From JBGRQA01 sp041725895 (lineage in GTDB: Bacteria > Bacteroidota > Bacteroidia > Bacteroidales > Marinifilaceae), in NCBI GenBank assembly GCA_041725895.1, contig JBGRQA010000019.1, forward strand, positions 1-64,000: DNA of 64,000 bases, read 5' to 3'. Shown here piece by piece: positions 55,401 through 61,743 of the stretch. Numbering within the stretch: position 1 is the first letter of the stretch; each line of letters begins with the position of its first letter. Position numbers and translations under genes: made by a program. Below the pieces are notes generated by a model, which was not told the origin of the DNA, searched no databases, and was given only the letters and a program-made list of their open reading frames with translations.

Positions 55401-55688
55401 TCCAATGCTCACGGTACCCCATGGGTATACAAGCAAATGGGCATTGGCAAACTGGTGGGAATGCCTGTTCCCGGTACCATGACCTCCGTTTGGTGGGAAA
55501 GCCTGATGAACGGATCGATGTATTTCGGAATTCCGCAAATCGGCTACCTGGACAAGGATGGAGACTACCTGGAGAACAAGCAGCTGGAGCCCGATTACAA
55601 GGTAATGAACCAATACAATGTAATCAGCAAAGGAAACGACGAGCAGCTGAAGAAGGCTGTGGATGTTCTTTTGAAAGAGCTGAAATAG
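52443..55688 (+). CDS. Secreted tricorn-like S41 protease, paralogue 3
   Basis: 1,081 residues with signal peptide (1-22, ending GMAQ), PD40 propellers, PDZ-like domain and S41 core. S769-H770 lie in NASHTG and nucleophile S987 in NYSNAH. The residue after the nucleophile is N988, where copies 1 and 2 and archaeal tricorn have Asp, so preference for basic P1 residues may be lost or altered. The lysine-rich insert (about 556-600) is retained. This copy has the strongest bias to C/G-ending codons (Leu CTG, Arg CGC/CGT), which suggests the highest expression of the three. Its 3' end is repeated twice downstream in decayed form. Confidence 0.93.
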   Translation: MNLKRILTGAALMCLAHFGMAQDNPLWMRYPAISPDGQSIAFSYQGDLYKVDAKGGEAIRLTSHPAYDFQAVWSPDGKQIAFASDRFGNFDIYLMSAEGGNAKRLTTHSAKELPSSFTPDGKQILFSAHIADDVKNAMFPKAYLNELYAVSVKGGRPTQILTTPAEDARYNKNQSQLIYMNRPGGENIWRKHHTSSVTRDIWALDVKSGNHTKLTAFEGEDRQPVYSADESAIYFLSEKSGSYNVWKMNSSKPAELTQITNFEKNPVRFLSVDQNNTICFGFRGEIYTQKANGKAEKVNISIRNDHAPNQIEYLAKSSGAREMAVSPNGKEIAFVVRGEVFVTSVEYSTTKRITNTPEQERNVAWSPDGKAVIYAGERNNSWNLYETRMKNEEEPNFANATLLEEKTILETKDETFKPQYSPDGKEVAYLANRTELRVLNLKSKKERVILDGKWNYSYTDEDISFDWSPDGKWFLIDYNAKTRWPNSDIGLVDAEGNQKIVDLTNSGYIDGSAKWVMGGKAMIWGTDRHGMRSHGSWGSQQDVYALFFTQEAYDKFKMSKEEFELNKELEKNNKKKEEKADEKKDKKEKKDKKKVEPLEIDLTDIEDRMVRLTINSSKLSDAVMTPKGDKLYYLSRFESGYDLWMHNFREGETKKVMKLRGYSSDLQITKDGKYLFLRSGSRMKRIAVAGHKSKSISYRAEMHLNRDAEREYLYEHAWRQTKEKFYVKNMHGVDWDYYKKEYQRYLPYINNDRDFADVLSELLGELNASHTGSGYWGDMPNEDATANLGVFFDQNYKGKGLRIAEIVDKSPLKKAKSKATIGCIIEKIDGVEITENMDYFPLLNHKKGKNTLLTIYNPATKKRWDEVTKPISSGTMSELLYQRWVKERRAETERLSGGRIGYVHIRGMNDGSFRTTYSEVMGRYYDKDAIVIDTRYNGGGHLHEDIEVLFSGKKYLTQKPRGKKIGEHPRKRWKKPSIMLISEGNYSNAHGTPWVYKQMGIGKLVGMPVPGTMTSVWWESLMNGSMYFGIPQIGYLDKDGDYLENKQLEPDYKVMNQYNVISKGNDEQLKKAVDVLLKELK

Positions 55689-55745
55689 TAGCAAAAAGTA
55701 AGTGACAAGTGGCAATACTTGCTGCCTGTAGCTTTTAGAATATTG

Positions 55746-55787
55746 AAAAGGGATCCTGACCGGTGGTTGGGGTTCCTTTTTTTATTC
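55746..55787 (+). terminator. Terminator behind protease copy 3
   Basis: AAAAGGGATCC (55746-55756) pairs with GGGTTCCTTTT (55770-55780), with two G-U pairs, followed by more T. Confidence 0.75.
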
Positions 55788-55901
55788 CATCATTTTGGGG
55801 TGTTGAATAGGTCAGGATGTATCCTGACCCGACTATTATGTAGGACCAATCTGGATATGATGCAGCAATTTAATCACCTGTGAAATAGATAGCTCCCACC
55901 C

Positions 55902-55947
55902 GACTCTGAAGGAGTCTAATGTGAGTAGCCATGGGTGAAACCCATGG
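55902..55947. repeat. Dispersed double-hairpin palindrome, copy A
   Basis: Two adjacent hairpins: GACTC-TGAAG-GAGTC (55902-55916) and CCATGGGT-GAA-ACCCATGG (55929-55947). The order and wording (gactc...gagtc, then gtagccatgggtgaaacccatgg) are those of a palindromic repeat seen between genes in many Bacteroidota. A second copy is at 60386-60430. Confidence 0.65.
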
Positions 55948-56003
55948 TTACAATGCATACATTTCATCCGCTTTTCAATTCCTCCTGATAAGCCATAGAG
56001 CCA

Positions 56004-56480
56004 TCAGGGAGTCTCAGGCTGATGGACCGGATTACTGGAGTTCCAGATATCTAACGAAAGTTTCCACTGTCCCTTTTCCTTCGCCCAACTAACAATATAC
56101 TTCCCCTGATCAAGTATCTCTCCTGCTTCATCGTAGAGCTTAAAACGTCCTTCTTCGATTGCGATTGCTCCACACCCTTCAGCCATTACAGTCTTTAAAA
56201 GGGCTTTTTTTACCCCCATATTCATAACTGCATCCCAGAATTCCTCAATAGCTTTCTGCCCTTCCACTACGTCACTATTGGGTGGAAGCAATTTTGCATT
56301 ACTGGTATAAAGCTTTGCCAGGGCAACTGCATCCCCGTTGTTAAATGCTTCCATAAATCCTTTGTTGGCTTCTGCAATTTCTTTCGTTACATCAACTGGT
56401 CCTGAAGTACAACTGTTGAGTGCAAGACAAACAAGGAAAAAGAAAGCCATTCCCCTGATAAATGCTGTTTTTGTTTTCAT
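56004..56480 (-). CDS. SnoaL/DUF4440-like (NTF2-fold) lipoprotein
   Basis: 158 residues. Signal peptide with lipobox LNSC, so it should be lipidated at a cysteine near residue 24. The mature part is one NTF2-like domain: EANKGFMEAFNNGDAVALAKLYT, cited by position (about 37-59), then AKLLPPNSDVVEGQKAIEEF and a C-terminal KGQWKLSLDIWNSS. The family binds small ligands or acts as ketosteroid-isomerase-like enzymes; no clear catalytic residue set can be picked. It lies inside the segment bracketed by protease 3'-end repeats, on the strand opposite to the proteases. Confidence 0.85.
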   Translation of the reverse strand: MKTKTAFIRGMAFFFLVCLALNSCTSGPVDVTKEIAEANKGFMEAFNNGDAVALAKLYTSNAKLLPPNSDVVEGQKAIEEFWDAVMNMGVKKALLKTVMAEGCGAIAIEEGRFKLYDEAGEILDQGKYIVSWAKEKGQWKLSLDIWNSSNPVHQPETP

Positions 56481-56577
56481 CTGCTTATATTTTTCTTGTT
56501 AAGATCCTCCCCTTGGTTATCGGGAAAAACCGCATTTTGTAATGTTCTCTTAAGTAACTTTCGATTCACAAAATAGG

Positions 56578-56602
56578 CCCACCCCAAATGGTCCGGGGTG
56601 GG
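56578..56602 (-). terminator. GC-rich hairpin before the lipoprotein gene
   Basis: CCCACCCC (56578-56585) pairs perfectly with GGGGTGGG (56595-56602) around a 9-nt loop. On the minus strand it is followed by CCTATTTTG, a weak T-run. It may end transcripts coming through the CCACAG array from the 244-residue gene. Confidence 0.5.
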
Positions 56603-56643
56603 GTTTGTAAAGTGTGTGTTTGCTTTTGATCCCGCAGGTGCTG

Positions 56644-56833
56644 CCACAGGACACTTTGGGTATCCCACAGCAATTAAAAAGCAGCCACAGCAGAAAATTG
56701 CATGGCCACAGCAGTTAAAAACCCGCCACAGCATCCAATCATCCCTCCACAGCAGAAAAAAACCTTCCACAGCGGTTGATGGGGTAGCCACAGCGGTTCT
56801 GAACCCGCCACAGCGGAAAAGTACCCCGCACAG
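56644..56833. repeat. Phased CCACAG array, ten boxes at 20/21-bp steps
   Basis: CCACAG begins at 56644, 56665, 56685, 56706, 56726, 56747, 56767, 56788 and 56808, and a degenerate GCACAG at 56828. The steps are 21, 20, 21, 20, 21, 20, 21, 20 and 20 bp. Most boxes extend to GCCACAGCRG, a small palindrome-like core, and inter-box DNA is alternately A-rich and mixed. The step averages two helical turns, so all boxes face one side of the DNA. The period is not a multiple of three, and reading frames through it are not conserved, so the pattern is not coding. It begins 14 bp behind the stop codon of the 244-residue gene. Confidence 0.9.
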
Positions 56834-56851
56834 TCGGGGGTTTCAGAGCTT

Positions 56852-57586
56852 TTAGGCCAATTCTTCCTGTCTCCGTTTTTGGGTGAGTTTTCGGTTGCGC
56901 TCACTGCAATAGTGCTTCAACTTGTCCTCATTCCTCCAGAAAAGGAATTTACCGTACTCGCGAATCTCGTCAACCAGTTCCTTAAGGTAGGTATAGGCGC
57001 GATCGCGCAATATTTTCGCCTCACAGTTGGTATCCCGGGCCCCGTTCACCTGTGAGAGCAAGCTGCCCAAACGATCGGAGGTGGTGGCAGCCACGTCCAG
57101 TTTGGTCAGGTCAAAATTAATGGCTTGCAAAGGCTCCGGATGCTTGCGCCCAATTTTGGCGTAATCATTCAGATCCTGAATCAGGTCGTGGTGTCCACTC
57201 CCCTGTGCAATCTCCATTATAGATTTCAACCGCACCTCATCGTTACGGTAGGCAAAACGGAAATAATGCTCCAGTTCGGCCTGCATTTCGAAAGCCTGGG
57301 GAATTTCTTCCTTCCACTGCTTCTCCACATTTTCCTTTTCATGCTTCTCATCCCTCCAGTCGGATTGCGCCTCGCGCAAAGCTCCCACCCGGATGGGGAG
57401 TTCTTCAATTTTGGCAATATCCAGTCCTGCGGTTTGCAGTTCTTCCTGGTCTTGCCTGGCCCAGTGGTACAAATCTTCACCTTCCTGGGCTGCCGTAGTA
57501 GCCGGCATGTTCAATTCTTTAATGCGCTCTTTCGGAATGGCCATCAGCTCTTCCAAAACGGCATTCAAATCATCTAAATGACCCAT
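56852..57586 (-). CDS. Unknown helical protein, 244 aa
   Basis: I do not recognise a named family. No signal peptide or membrane segment. The chain is rich in charged helices: residues 1-35 (LNAVLEELMAIPKERI), a long coiled segment (about 65-115, REAQSDWRDEKHEKENVEKQ) and a C-terminal bundle (about 170-230) ending in an aromatic, strongly basic tail FWRNEDKLKHYCSERNRK. The tail could contact nucleic acid (inference). The gene is embedded between four palindromes upstream and the phased CCACAG array downstream, and the whole lies between two protease 3'-end repeats, which suggests an acquired unit. It resembles the protein at 203-868 only in size and helical style. Confidence 0.78.
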   Translation of the reverse strand: MGHLDDLNAVLEELMAIPKERIKELNMPATTAAQEGEDLYHWARQDQEELQTAGLDIAKIEELPIRVGALREAQSDWRDEKHEKENVEKQWKEEIPQAFEMQAELEHYFRFAYRNDEVRLKSIMEIAQGSGHHDLIQDLNDYAKIGRKHPEPLQAINFDLTKLDVAATTSDRLGSLLSQVNGARDTNCEAKILRDRAYTYLKELVDEIREYGKFLFWRNEDKLKHYCSERNRKLTQKRRQEELA

Positions 57587-57605
57587 TTTGTTTTAGATTT
57601 TTATT

Positions 57606-57768
57606 GATTGGTAGACCAATCGGTTACAACAGGGGAATCCATAGGATTCCAAATCAGTTTGTTCCGATAGTTTTTCAATCTGACTGGGTGGCCAAATGAG
57701 ATGACGTTTCCTCCCGGGGCCTGTTGCCAACTCTGCAGCCGCTGCAGCCTTCATAAAATACTATCGGA
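57606..57768. repeat. Cluster of four palindromes upstream of the 244-aa gene
   Basis: In 163 bp: GATTGGT-AG-ACCAATC (57606-57621), GGAATCC-ATA-GGATTCC (57634-57650), TCCGATAGT (57663-57671) with ACTATCGGA (57760-57768), and inside the last pair CTGCAGC-C-GCTGCAG (57733-57747). All arms are perfect. The first two lie 20-64 bp before the start codon, the usual place for operators or leader hairpins. Confidence 0.7.
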
Positions 57769-57956
57769 GAGAGTGTGTGGGGATCAAAAGACAATAGAAG
57801 TTAATCATATTTAAACAATTACACAATAAAAATTCATCTGCAAAATAGTTGATTCGAAGGGGATTGCCCGGTGGCAGAGAGGGAGAAAGGATCTAAAAAA
57901 TTGGCTGGTCTGGTGAGTAGGGCGGAAGGGCTTTAGTCCTTTACGCCACCTGAAAA

Positions 57957-58050
57957 TAAAATATACTGTAGAATTGGCAACAACAACAACCAGCAGCTGA
58001 AAAAAGCGGTAGATCGGCTTGGGGAGAAGTTGAATAGTGGCAGAAAGTAG
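57957..58050 (+). pseudogene. Decayed 3' end of a tricorn-like protease gene (R2)
   Basis: The frame AAC AAC CAG CAG CTG... (from 57985, stop TAG at 58048) reads NNQQLKKAVDRLGEKLN, matching GNDEQLKKAVDVLLKELK at the end of protease copy 3. The upstream 30 bases also resemble copy 3 (aatatactgtagaattggc against aatacaatgtaatcagc). The rest of the gene is missing. The segment downstream to the terminator is also shared. Confidence 0.7.
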
Positions 58051-58092
58051 GCGATAGGTTGAAATACTTGCGGCCTGTGGCATTGGGAATAT

Positions 58093-58131
58093 AAAAAGGG
58101 ATCCTTACCAATCGTTGGGATCCCTTTTTTT
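58093..58131 (+). terminator. Terminator of the decayed copy R2, probably two-way
   Basis: AAAAAGGGATCC (58093-58104) pairs with GGATCCCTTTTT (58118-58129), perfect, T-runs on both strands. It corresponds to the hairpin behind protease copy 3 and can also serve the opposing 569-residue gene. Confidence 0.82.
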
Positions 58132-58193
58132 AGCTTTCGTTTCGTAATTGATGTCCTGTTTTTTTCCTTATTCATTTATCTATGACAACCGGA

Positions 58194-59903
58194 TCAGAAA
58201 GTCAAATAATCGTATTGGGATTCCATGACAAAACCTTCCATTTTCGTCCGAATTGCATTTCCTTTGGCATCGGTTTCGTTGGCAACCGGAAACTTTAAAC
58301 CAGGATTTTCAGAAGTCACACCGGATATTTCTATCCAATTACCAAATTCATCGTATTTCATCCCACCGGTATGAAAATCATCAAGGGTTAAGGACATGAT
58401 TTGAAAATCCTTATTGTATTTTATGGAAAAACTATTCACTTTTTCATTCTGTCGCTCCTCATAAAGGAAAACAGTTAAATCAATTTTCCCCTCCGTTAAT
58501 TCTTTCAGAGTAATCTCTTCCGCATATTGACCAGAGTAATGTCTTATCACTTTGGATACGTAACCATTTTCGTATTTGAAAGCAAATAGTACCCAACGCT
58601 CATTAATAATCACTCTGGAGATTCCATTCTCATTGTACTCAAAAGTAAGTTTTATATTTCGGTCATCGCTGATGCCTCCAGTAATTGCATAGGTTAATGT
58701 CTGTATTTTCCCAAAAAGGTTGTAGTCATAGCTAAAGGTCTCCTTTGTTCCATCATCGTGTATTCTCTTACTACTCCCTCTTGAAATGCAAGCATTTTGA
58801 GCCGGGAAATAATCAAGCATTACCCTCATGTTCTCATTAATACTGGTCAGGTAAGTATTCAAAAAAGCCTTCATTATAATCATATCATTGAATTTCTTCC
58901 TATCAGAATTCAATTCAATCGGTTTTAGGCTTGCCTCCTCATTTCTTCCGGAATTACGGTAGTTGGTAATCATCTGGGGTACGTATCTTTTGGCATAAGT
59001 TTCAGCAATAGTATTCCCTTCGATATACAAACATTCATCCCAATAATCCTCCAGATTTGAACCCTCTCCCAATGCCAGATAGCCCATCATCAGGTTGTAG
59101 TCGATCGCATCAATATTCACATCGCTCACCTTCGATTTCTTCCCCTCCTCGTATTCATCCTCATAGCTCTTCCAAACTGATATAGCATCTAAAATGATCT
59201 TCCGGTTTTCGTCACTTCCCACCTGGGGTGTTTGCGTTGCTTTTTGAAAAGCCAATGTGGCTTCATTAAAATCGGAGTAATCGTATTTCTTCCCCTTAAG
59301 AGTGAAAACTCTTAAAGTCTCCTCATGAGTATAGGCACCAAACAGGTTGTCCAGTTCCTTTTGGTAGGCATCAAAAAGAGCCTTTACATATCTATCCCTC
59401 ATCCTGGAACCCCGTTCGCAGTGCGCATTATCTTTATCACGTAAAGCCATAACATAGGTAGGCCTTTCAATACCATGATAATTAATATATGATAAATCAG
59501 GTTCTACTTCAACAATATGAAGTACATTCCCCTTTGAGTCCATAACAAGTAGTTTGGAGTCAGCAGACACTTCCATATTTGCAACAAAGGTTTCCTTCTC
59601 CTCGTCATTCACTTCCCTGACTATCGTCTCCACCCATTCTTTAATTTCCGGTTCAGAAGAAATCAAAAGAAAGGTCAAATCATCCCCCTGCTCAATTCCT
59701 TTCAGCTCAAGCTTTATGTCCCGATAGGCCATTGCCGCTTTGAAAATTTCCCCTACCCGATATTGGAATCGATAGCTCAAACCATCCAGTCGATAGGTAG
59801 GAATATTCTTAAAATAGCCTTTGTACTTTATTTTAGTGGGCTTTTGCCCCGAAGCACTGAATAGAAAAGCAATCAGCACCGCCAGTAGTAAAATTCTCTT
59901 CAT
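58194..59903 (-). CDS. Unknown secreted protein, 569 aa
   Basis: A signal peptide is clear (1-19, ending SASGQ). I do not recognise the mature protein. The N-terminal 150 residues look like mixed alpha/beta, the middle (160-380) is helical and TPR-like in places (FNEATLAFQKATQTPQVGSD), and the C-terminal 190 residues are beta strands of the short repeating type (YDYNLFGKIQTLTYAITG, FEYNENGISRVIIN, IKYNKDFQIMSLTLDDF), like the YD/RHS-type or MORN-like beta repeats of secreted Bacteroidota proteins. There are few cysteines. It is the sole gene between repeats R2 and R3. Confidence 0.8.
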   Translation of the reverse strand: MKRILLLAVLIAFLFSASGQKPTKIKYKGYFKNIPTYRLDGLSYRFQYRVGEIFKAAMAYRDIKLELKGIEQGDDLTFLLISSEPEIKEWVETIVREVNDEEKETFVANMEVSADSKLLVMDSKGNVLHIVEVEPDLSYINYHGIERPTYVMALRDKDNAHCERGSRMRDRYVKALFDAYQKELDNLFGAYTHEETLRVFTLKGKKYDYSDFNEATLAFQKATQTPQVGSDENRKIILDAISVWKSYEDEYEEGKKSKVSDVNIDAIDYNLMMGYLALGEGSNLEDYWDECLYIEGNTIAETYAKRYVPQMITNYRNSGRNEEASLKPIELNSDRKKFNDMIIMKAFLNTYLTSINENMRVMLDYFPAQNACISRGSSKRIHDDGTKETFSYDYNLFGKIQTLTYAITGGISDDRNIKLTFEYNENGISRVIINERWVLFAFKYENGYVSKVIRHYSGQYAEEITLKELTEGKIDLTVFLYEERQNEKVNSFSIKYNKDFQIMSLTLDDFHTGGMKYDEFGNWIEISGVTSENPGLKFPVANETDAKGNAIRTKMEGFVMESQYDYLTF

Positions 59904-60159
59904 TTTGTCGTTTCTTTACGTAATTTGTTTGTACACAACATCAAATCAGAAATCCGGAGTAGGACAACCCTACCCTACAATTATTCCGGATTGGGAATAC
60001 AACATTTATAGCGATAAATAAGAGATTCCCATTTTGATGTTTAAAATTATGAAAACTTCACAACAAACATTACAAATAATTAATGTAAAATACACTCTTT
60101 AATTCAAAACATAAAGAATCCGGATAGCGGAAAAAAAGAAAAAACTCATTTCCAAACAG
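59904..60159. other. Upstream region of the 569-aa gene
   Basis: About 256 AT-rich bp without a gene, presumably including the promoter for the minus-strand gene. Nothing convincing is seen in it. Confidence 0.4.
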
Positions 60160-60243
60160 ATGAATCAACCCAAACACAACAACAACAAGCAAAAGAAGCC
60201 TGTAAAAATATTACTGAAAGAGTTGAAAAGTTACAAGGAGTAA
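60160..60243 (+). pseudogene. Decayed 3' end of a tricorn-like protease gene (R3)
   Basis: Reads MNQPKHNNNKQKKPVKILLK then ELKSYKE and TAA. The end of protease copy 3 is MNQYN...GNDEQLKKAVDVLLKELK: matches at MNQ, KQ/EQ, KK, V and ILLKELK. The shared DNA goes on behind the stop (gtggcaagttaaaataattac against gtgacaagtggcaatacttg). Everything upstream of MNQ is lost. Confidence 0.65.
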
Positions 60244-60440
60244 GTGGCAAGTTAAAATAATTACAACCTGTAGCTTCTGGAATAGTTAAGAAGACAGGAG
60301 GTATCCTGACCCGAATATTAGATAGAACTATCCTGAATATGTTGCACCTATTTTATCACTTGTGAAATCAATCTTTATCCCACCCGACTCTGAAAGAGTC
60401 AAAGTGTATAGCCATGGGGAAAACCCTTGGTGGTAAGGCA
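60244..60440 (+). repeat. 3'-flank repeat of the protease gene (part of R3)
   Basis: Aligns by eye with 55689-55960: CCTGTAGCTTYTRGAAT, then GGTATCCTGACCCGA, TGTTGCACC/TGATGCAGC, ATCACYTGTGAAAT and CCCACCCGACTCTGAA in the same order. Relative to R1 about 60 bp holding the terminator hairpin are missing. Confidence 0.65.
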
Positions 60441-60522
60441 GATAAAACACAAACCTGATGGGTTTGAATATATTCCCAACACACCGGGATTCATTGCAAG
60501 ACGGCGCAATATACCTCATCCC
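60386..60522. repeat. Dispersed palindromic repeat, copy B
   Basis: GACTC-TGAAA-GAGTC (60386-60400), CCATGGGG-AAA-ACCCTTGG (60412-60430), AAACC-TGATG-GGTTT (60451-60465) and a 42-bp tail ACACCGGGATTCATTGCAAG... (60481-60522). The first two hairpins match copy A (55902-55947); the tail matches copy C (62154-62195) at 32 of 42 positions by eye. Confidence 0.6.
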
Positions 60523-60540
60523 AGTGATTCTGCCCCATAA

Positions 60541-61350
60541 TCACTGGCGTCTTAATTTATCATCGAAAGGGGAAGTAAGTTTGGACCTTTCCCGTAAATA
60601 TTTGCCAGGATTTACCCCCATGTATTTCTTAAACATCCTGGAGAAATGACTTTGATCAAAGAAATCGAGATCGAAAGCAGTAGCGGTAATGGATCGGTTC
60701 TCCCGCAATAGCTTTTCCGCTCTCTTCATTTTGCATACAAGATAATATGCATAGGGAGATAGCCCAAAAAGCTGATAGAACCTTCGACTAAAATGGAATT
60801 CGCTAAGGCATGCAATTTCTGCGATCGCTTTCAAATCCAGACTTTCCATGCAATGCTCCACAATGTACTGCCTGGCTTTTTCAAACAGTTCAATATGATC
60901 GGTCTTCTCAACCGGGGGTGCAGGAATCATACAAGCATCCATAAGCTCCAGAATTCGATTGAATAGAGTGTATTTCTCCCCCGATTCATGGGTAAATTCA
61001 ACCAAAGCATGAAATCGATCCACCATTGCTTTGAGTTCTTCATCCTCCAGCACAAAATGGGGGCAATACCACTGTGTTCTGGTGGGAAAGGAAATAACCT
61101 TATAGGAATAATCGCCCTCCTGGCATGGCTGACAGGAATGGGGCTCAAAGGGCTGAACAAAGAACAGATCTCCGGGTCTTAGCACTTCCCGTTTCCCCCT
61201 GTACCGGAAACTACTTTCACCGGATTCAACCACCCCAAGTGTACCCGTGGTATGAAAATGGGTGGGGAATTTATTCCGAATGGAGTAAGCATGTGTAAGG
61301 CTTACCCCATCGATCCCGGTTTCTAATTGAATTAATTTTTCAGCTCCCAT
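60541..61350 (-). CDS. AraC family transcriptional regulator
   Basis: 269 residues. N-terminal cupin sensor (about 10-110: HFHTTGTLGVVESGE, LRPGDLFFVQPFEPHSC) and C-terminal double helix-turn-helix (about 165-265: ACLSEFHFSRRFYQLFGLSPYAYYL, by position about 184-208, then DFFDQSHFSRMFKKYMGVNPGKY). The ligand is unknown. It follows the cupin gene by 12 bp on the same strand, so the two are one transcript; the small cupin may change or sense the same compound. Confidence 0.92.
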   Translation of the reverse strand: MGAEKLIQLETGIDGVSLTHAYSIRNKFPTHFHTTGTLGVVESGESSFRYRGKREVLRPGDLFFVQPFEPHSCQPCQEGDYSYKVISFPTRTQWYCPHFVLEDEELKAMVDRFHALVEFTHESGEKYTLFNRILELMDACMIPAPPVEKTDHIELFEKARQYIVEHCMESLDLKAIAEIACLSEFHFSRRFYQLFGLSPYAYYLVCKMKRAEKLLRENRSITATAFDLDFFDQSHFSRMFKKYMGVNPGKYLRERSKLTSPFDDKLRRQ

Positions 61351-61362
61351 TCCTCCTTTTGG

Positions 61363-61743
61363 TTACAGCAAAGCCGGAAAAAACTTGGCCAATAGCAACA
61401 AGCCCTGCTCGCCGGCTTTCACACTGTGGTTTTTGTCGGCGGGTAAAATGCCAACATTGCCCGGTTCGTATTCCAACTCATTCGATTCTAAGGTACAAAT
61501 CCCACTCCCCTGAATCACTTCATGCAGTTCGGTTTTTCCCGCATGGTTGTGCAGCTCTATTTCACAGTTGGGCTCAATCTTTACCAAATGACAACTAAAT
61601 TCATTGTTGGTTGTGGCTCCTTCAATTAAGTGTTTCAAGGCTACACCGTGATATGCGGGATGAGAATTCCATTGCAAATCAGAAGTGGAAATTTTACCGC
61701 CATTAAGATACAAAACCCCATTATTGAATTGATTGCGTTCCAT
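61363..61743 (-). CDS. Small single-domain cupin
   Basis: 126 residues, one cupin barrel. Metal-site motif 1 is IELHNHAGKTELHEVIQGSG (about 65-84) with two histidines and a glutamate region; motif 2 ends PADKNHSVKAGEQG with one histidine. No signal peptide. Such proteins are often isomerases, dioxygenases or sensors; the reaction cannot be told. It is the first gene of a pair with the AraC regulator. Confidence 0.88.
   Translation of the reverse strand: MERNQFNNGVLYLNGGKISTSDLQWNSHPAYHGVALKHLIEGATTNNEFSCHLVKIEPNCEIELHNHAGKTELHEVIQGSGICTLESNELEYEPGNVGILPADKNHSVKAGEQGLLLLAKFFPALL

Larger units (their letters stand above)
55604..55960 (+). repeat. Protease 3'-end repeat, master copy R1
   Basis: The last 85 bases of protease copy 3 plus about 270 bases downstream. 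Parts recur at 57957-58131 (R2) and 60160-60440 (R3). Shared landmarks are the coding end (QLKKAVD...LLKELK), a GTGACAAGTGGCAATACTTG-like segment, CCTGTAGCTT, the GGATCC hairpin (R1 and R2) and GTATCCTGACCCGA (R1 and R3). Same orientation in all three. Confidence 0.7.

Noticed and set aside
56644..56833. The CCACAG array as a CRISPR array
   Set aside because: The repeated part is only 6-9 bp and the step is 20-21 bp; CRISPR repeats are 23 bp or longer with spacers of about 30 bp. No cas genes are present.
56477..56904. Minus-strand reading frames through the array, rich in C, G and W
   Set aside because: They exist only because CTGTGG boxes lack stops; the 20/21-bp step changes frame at each box and the peptides are not repeated.
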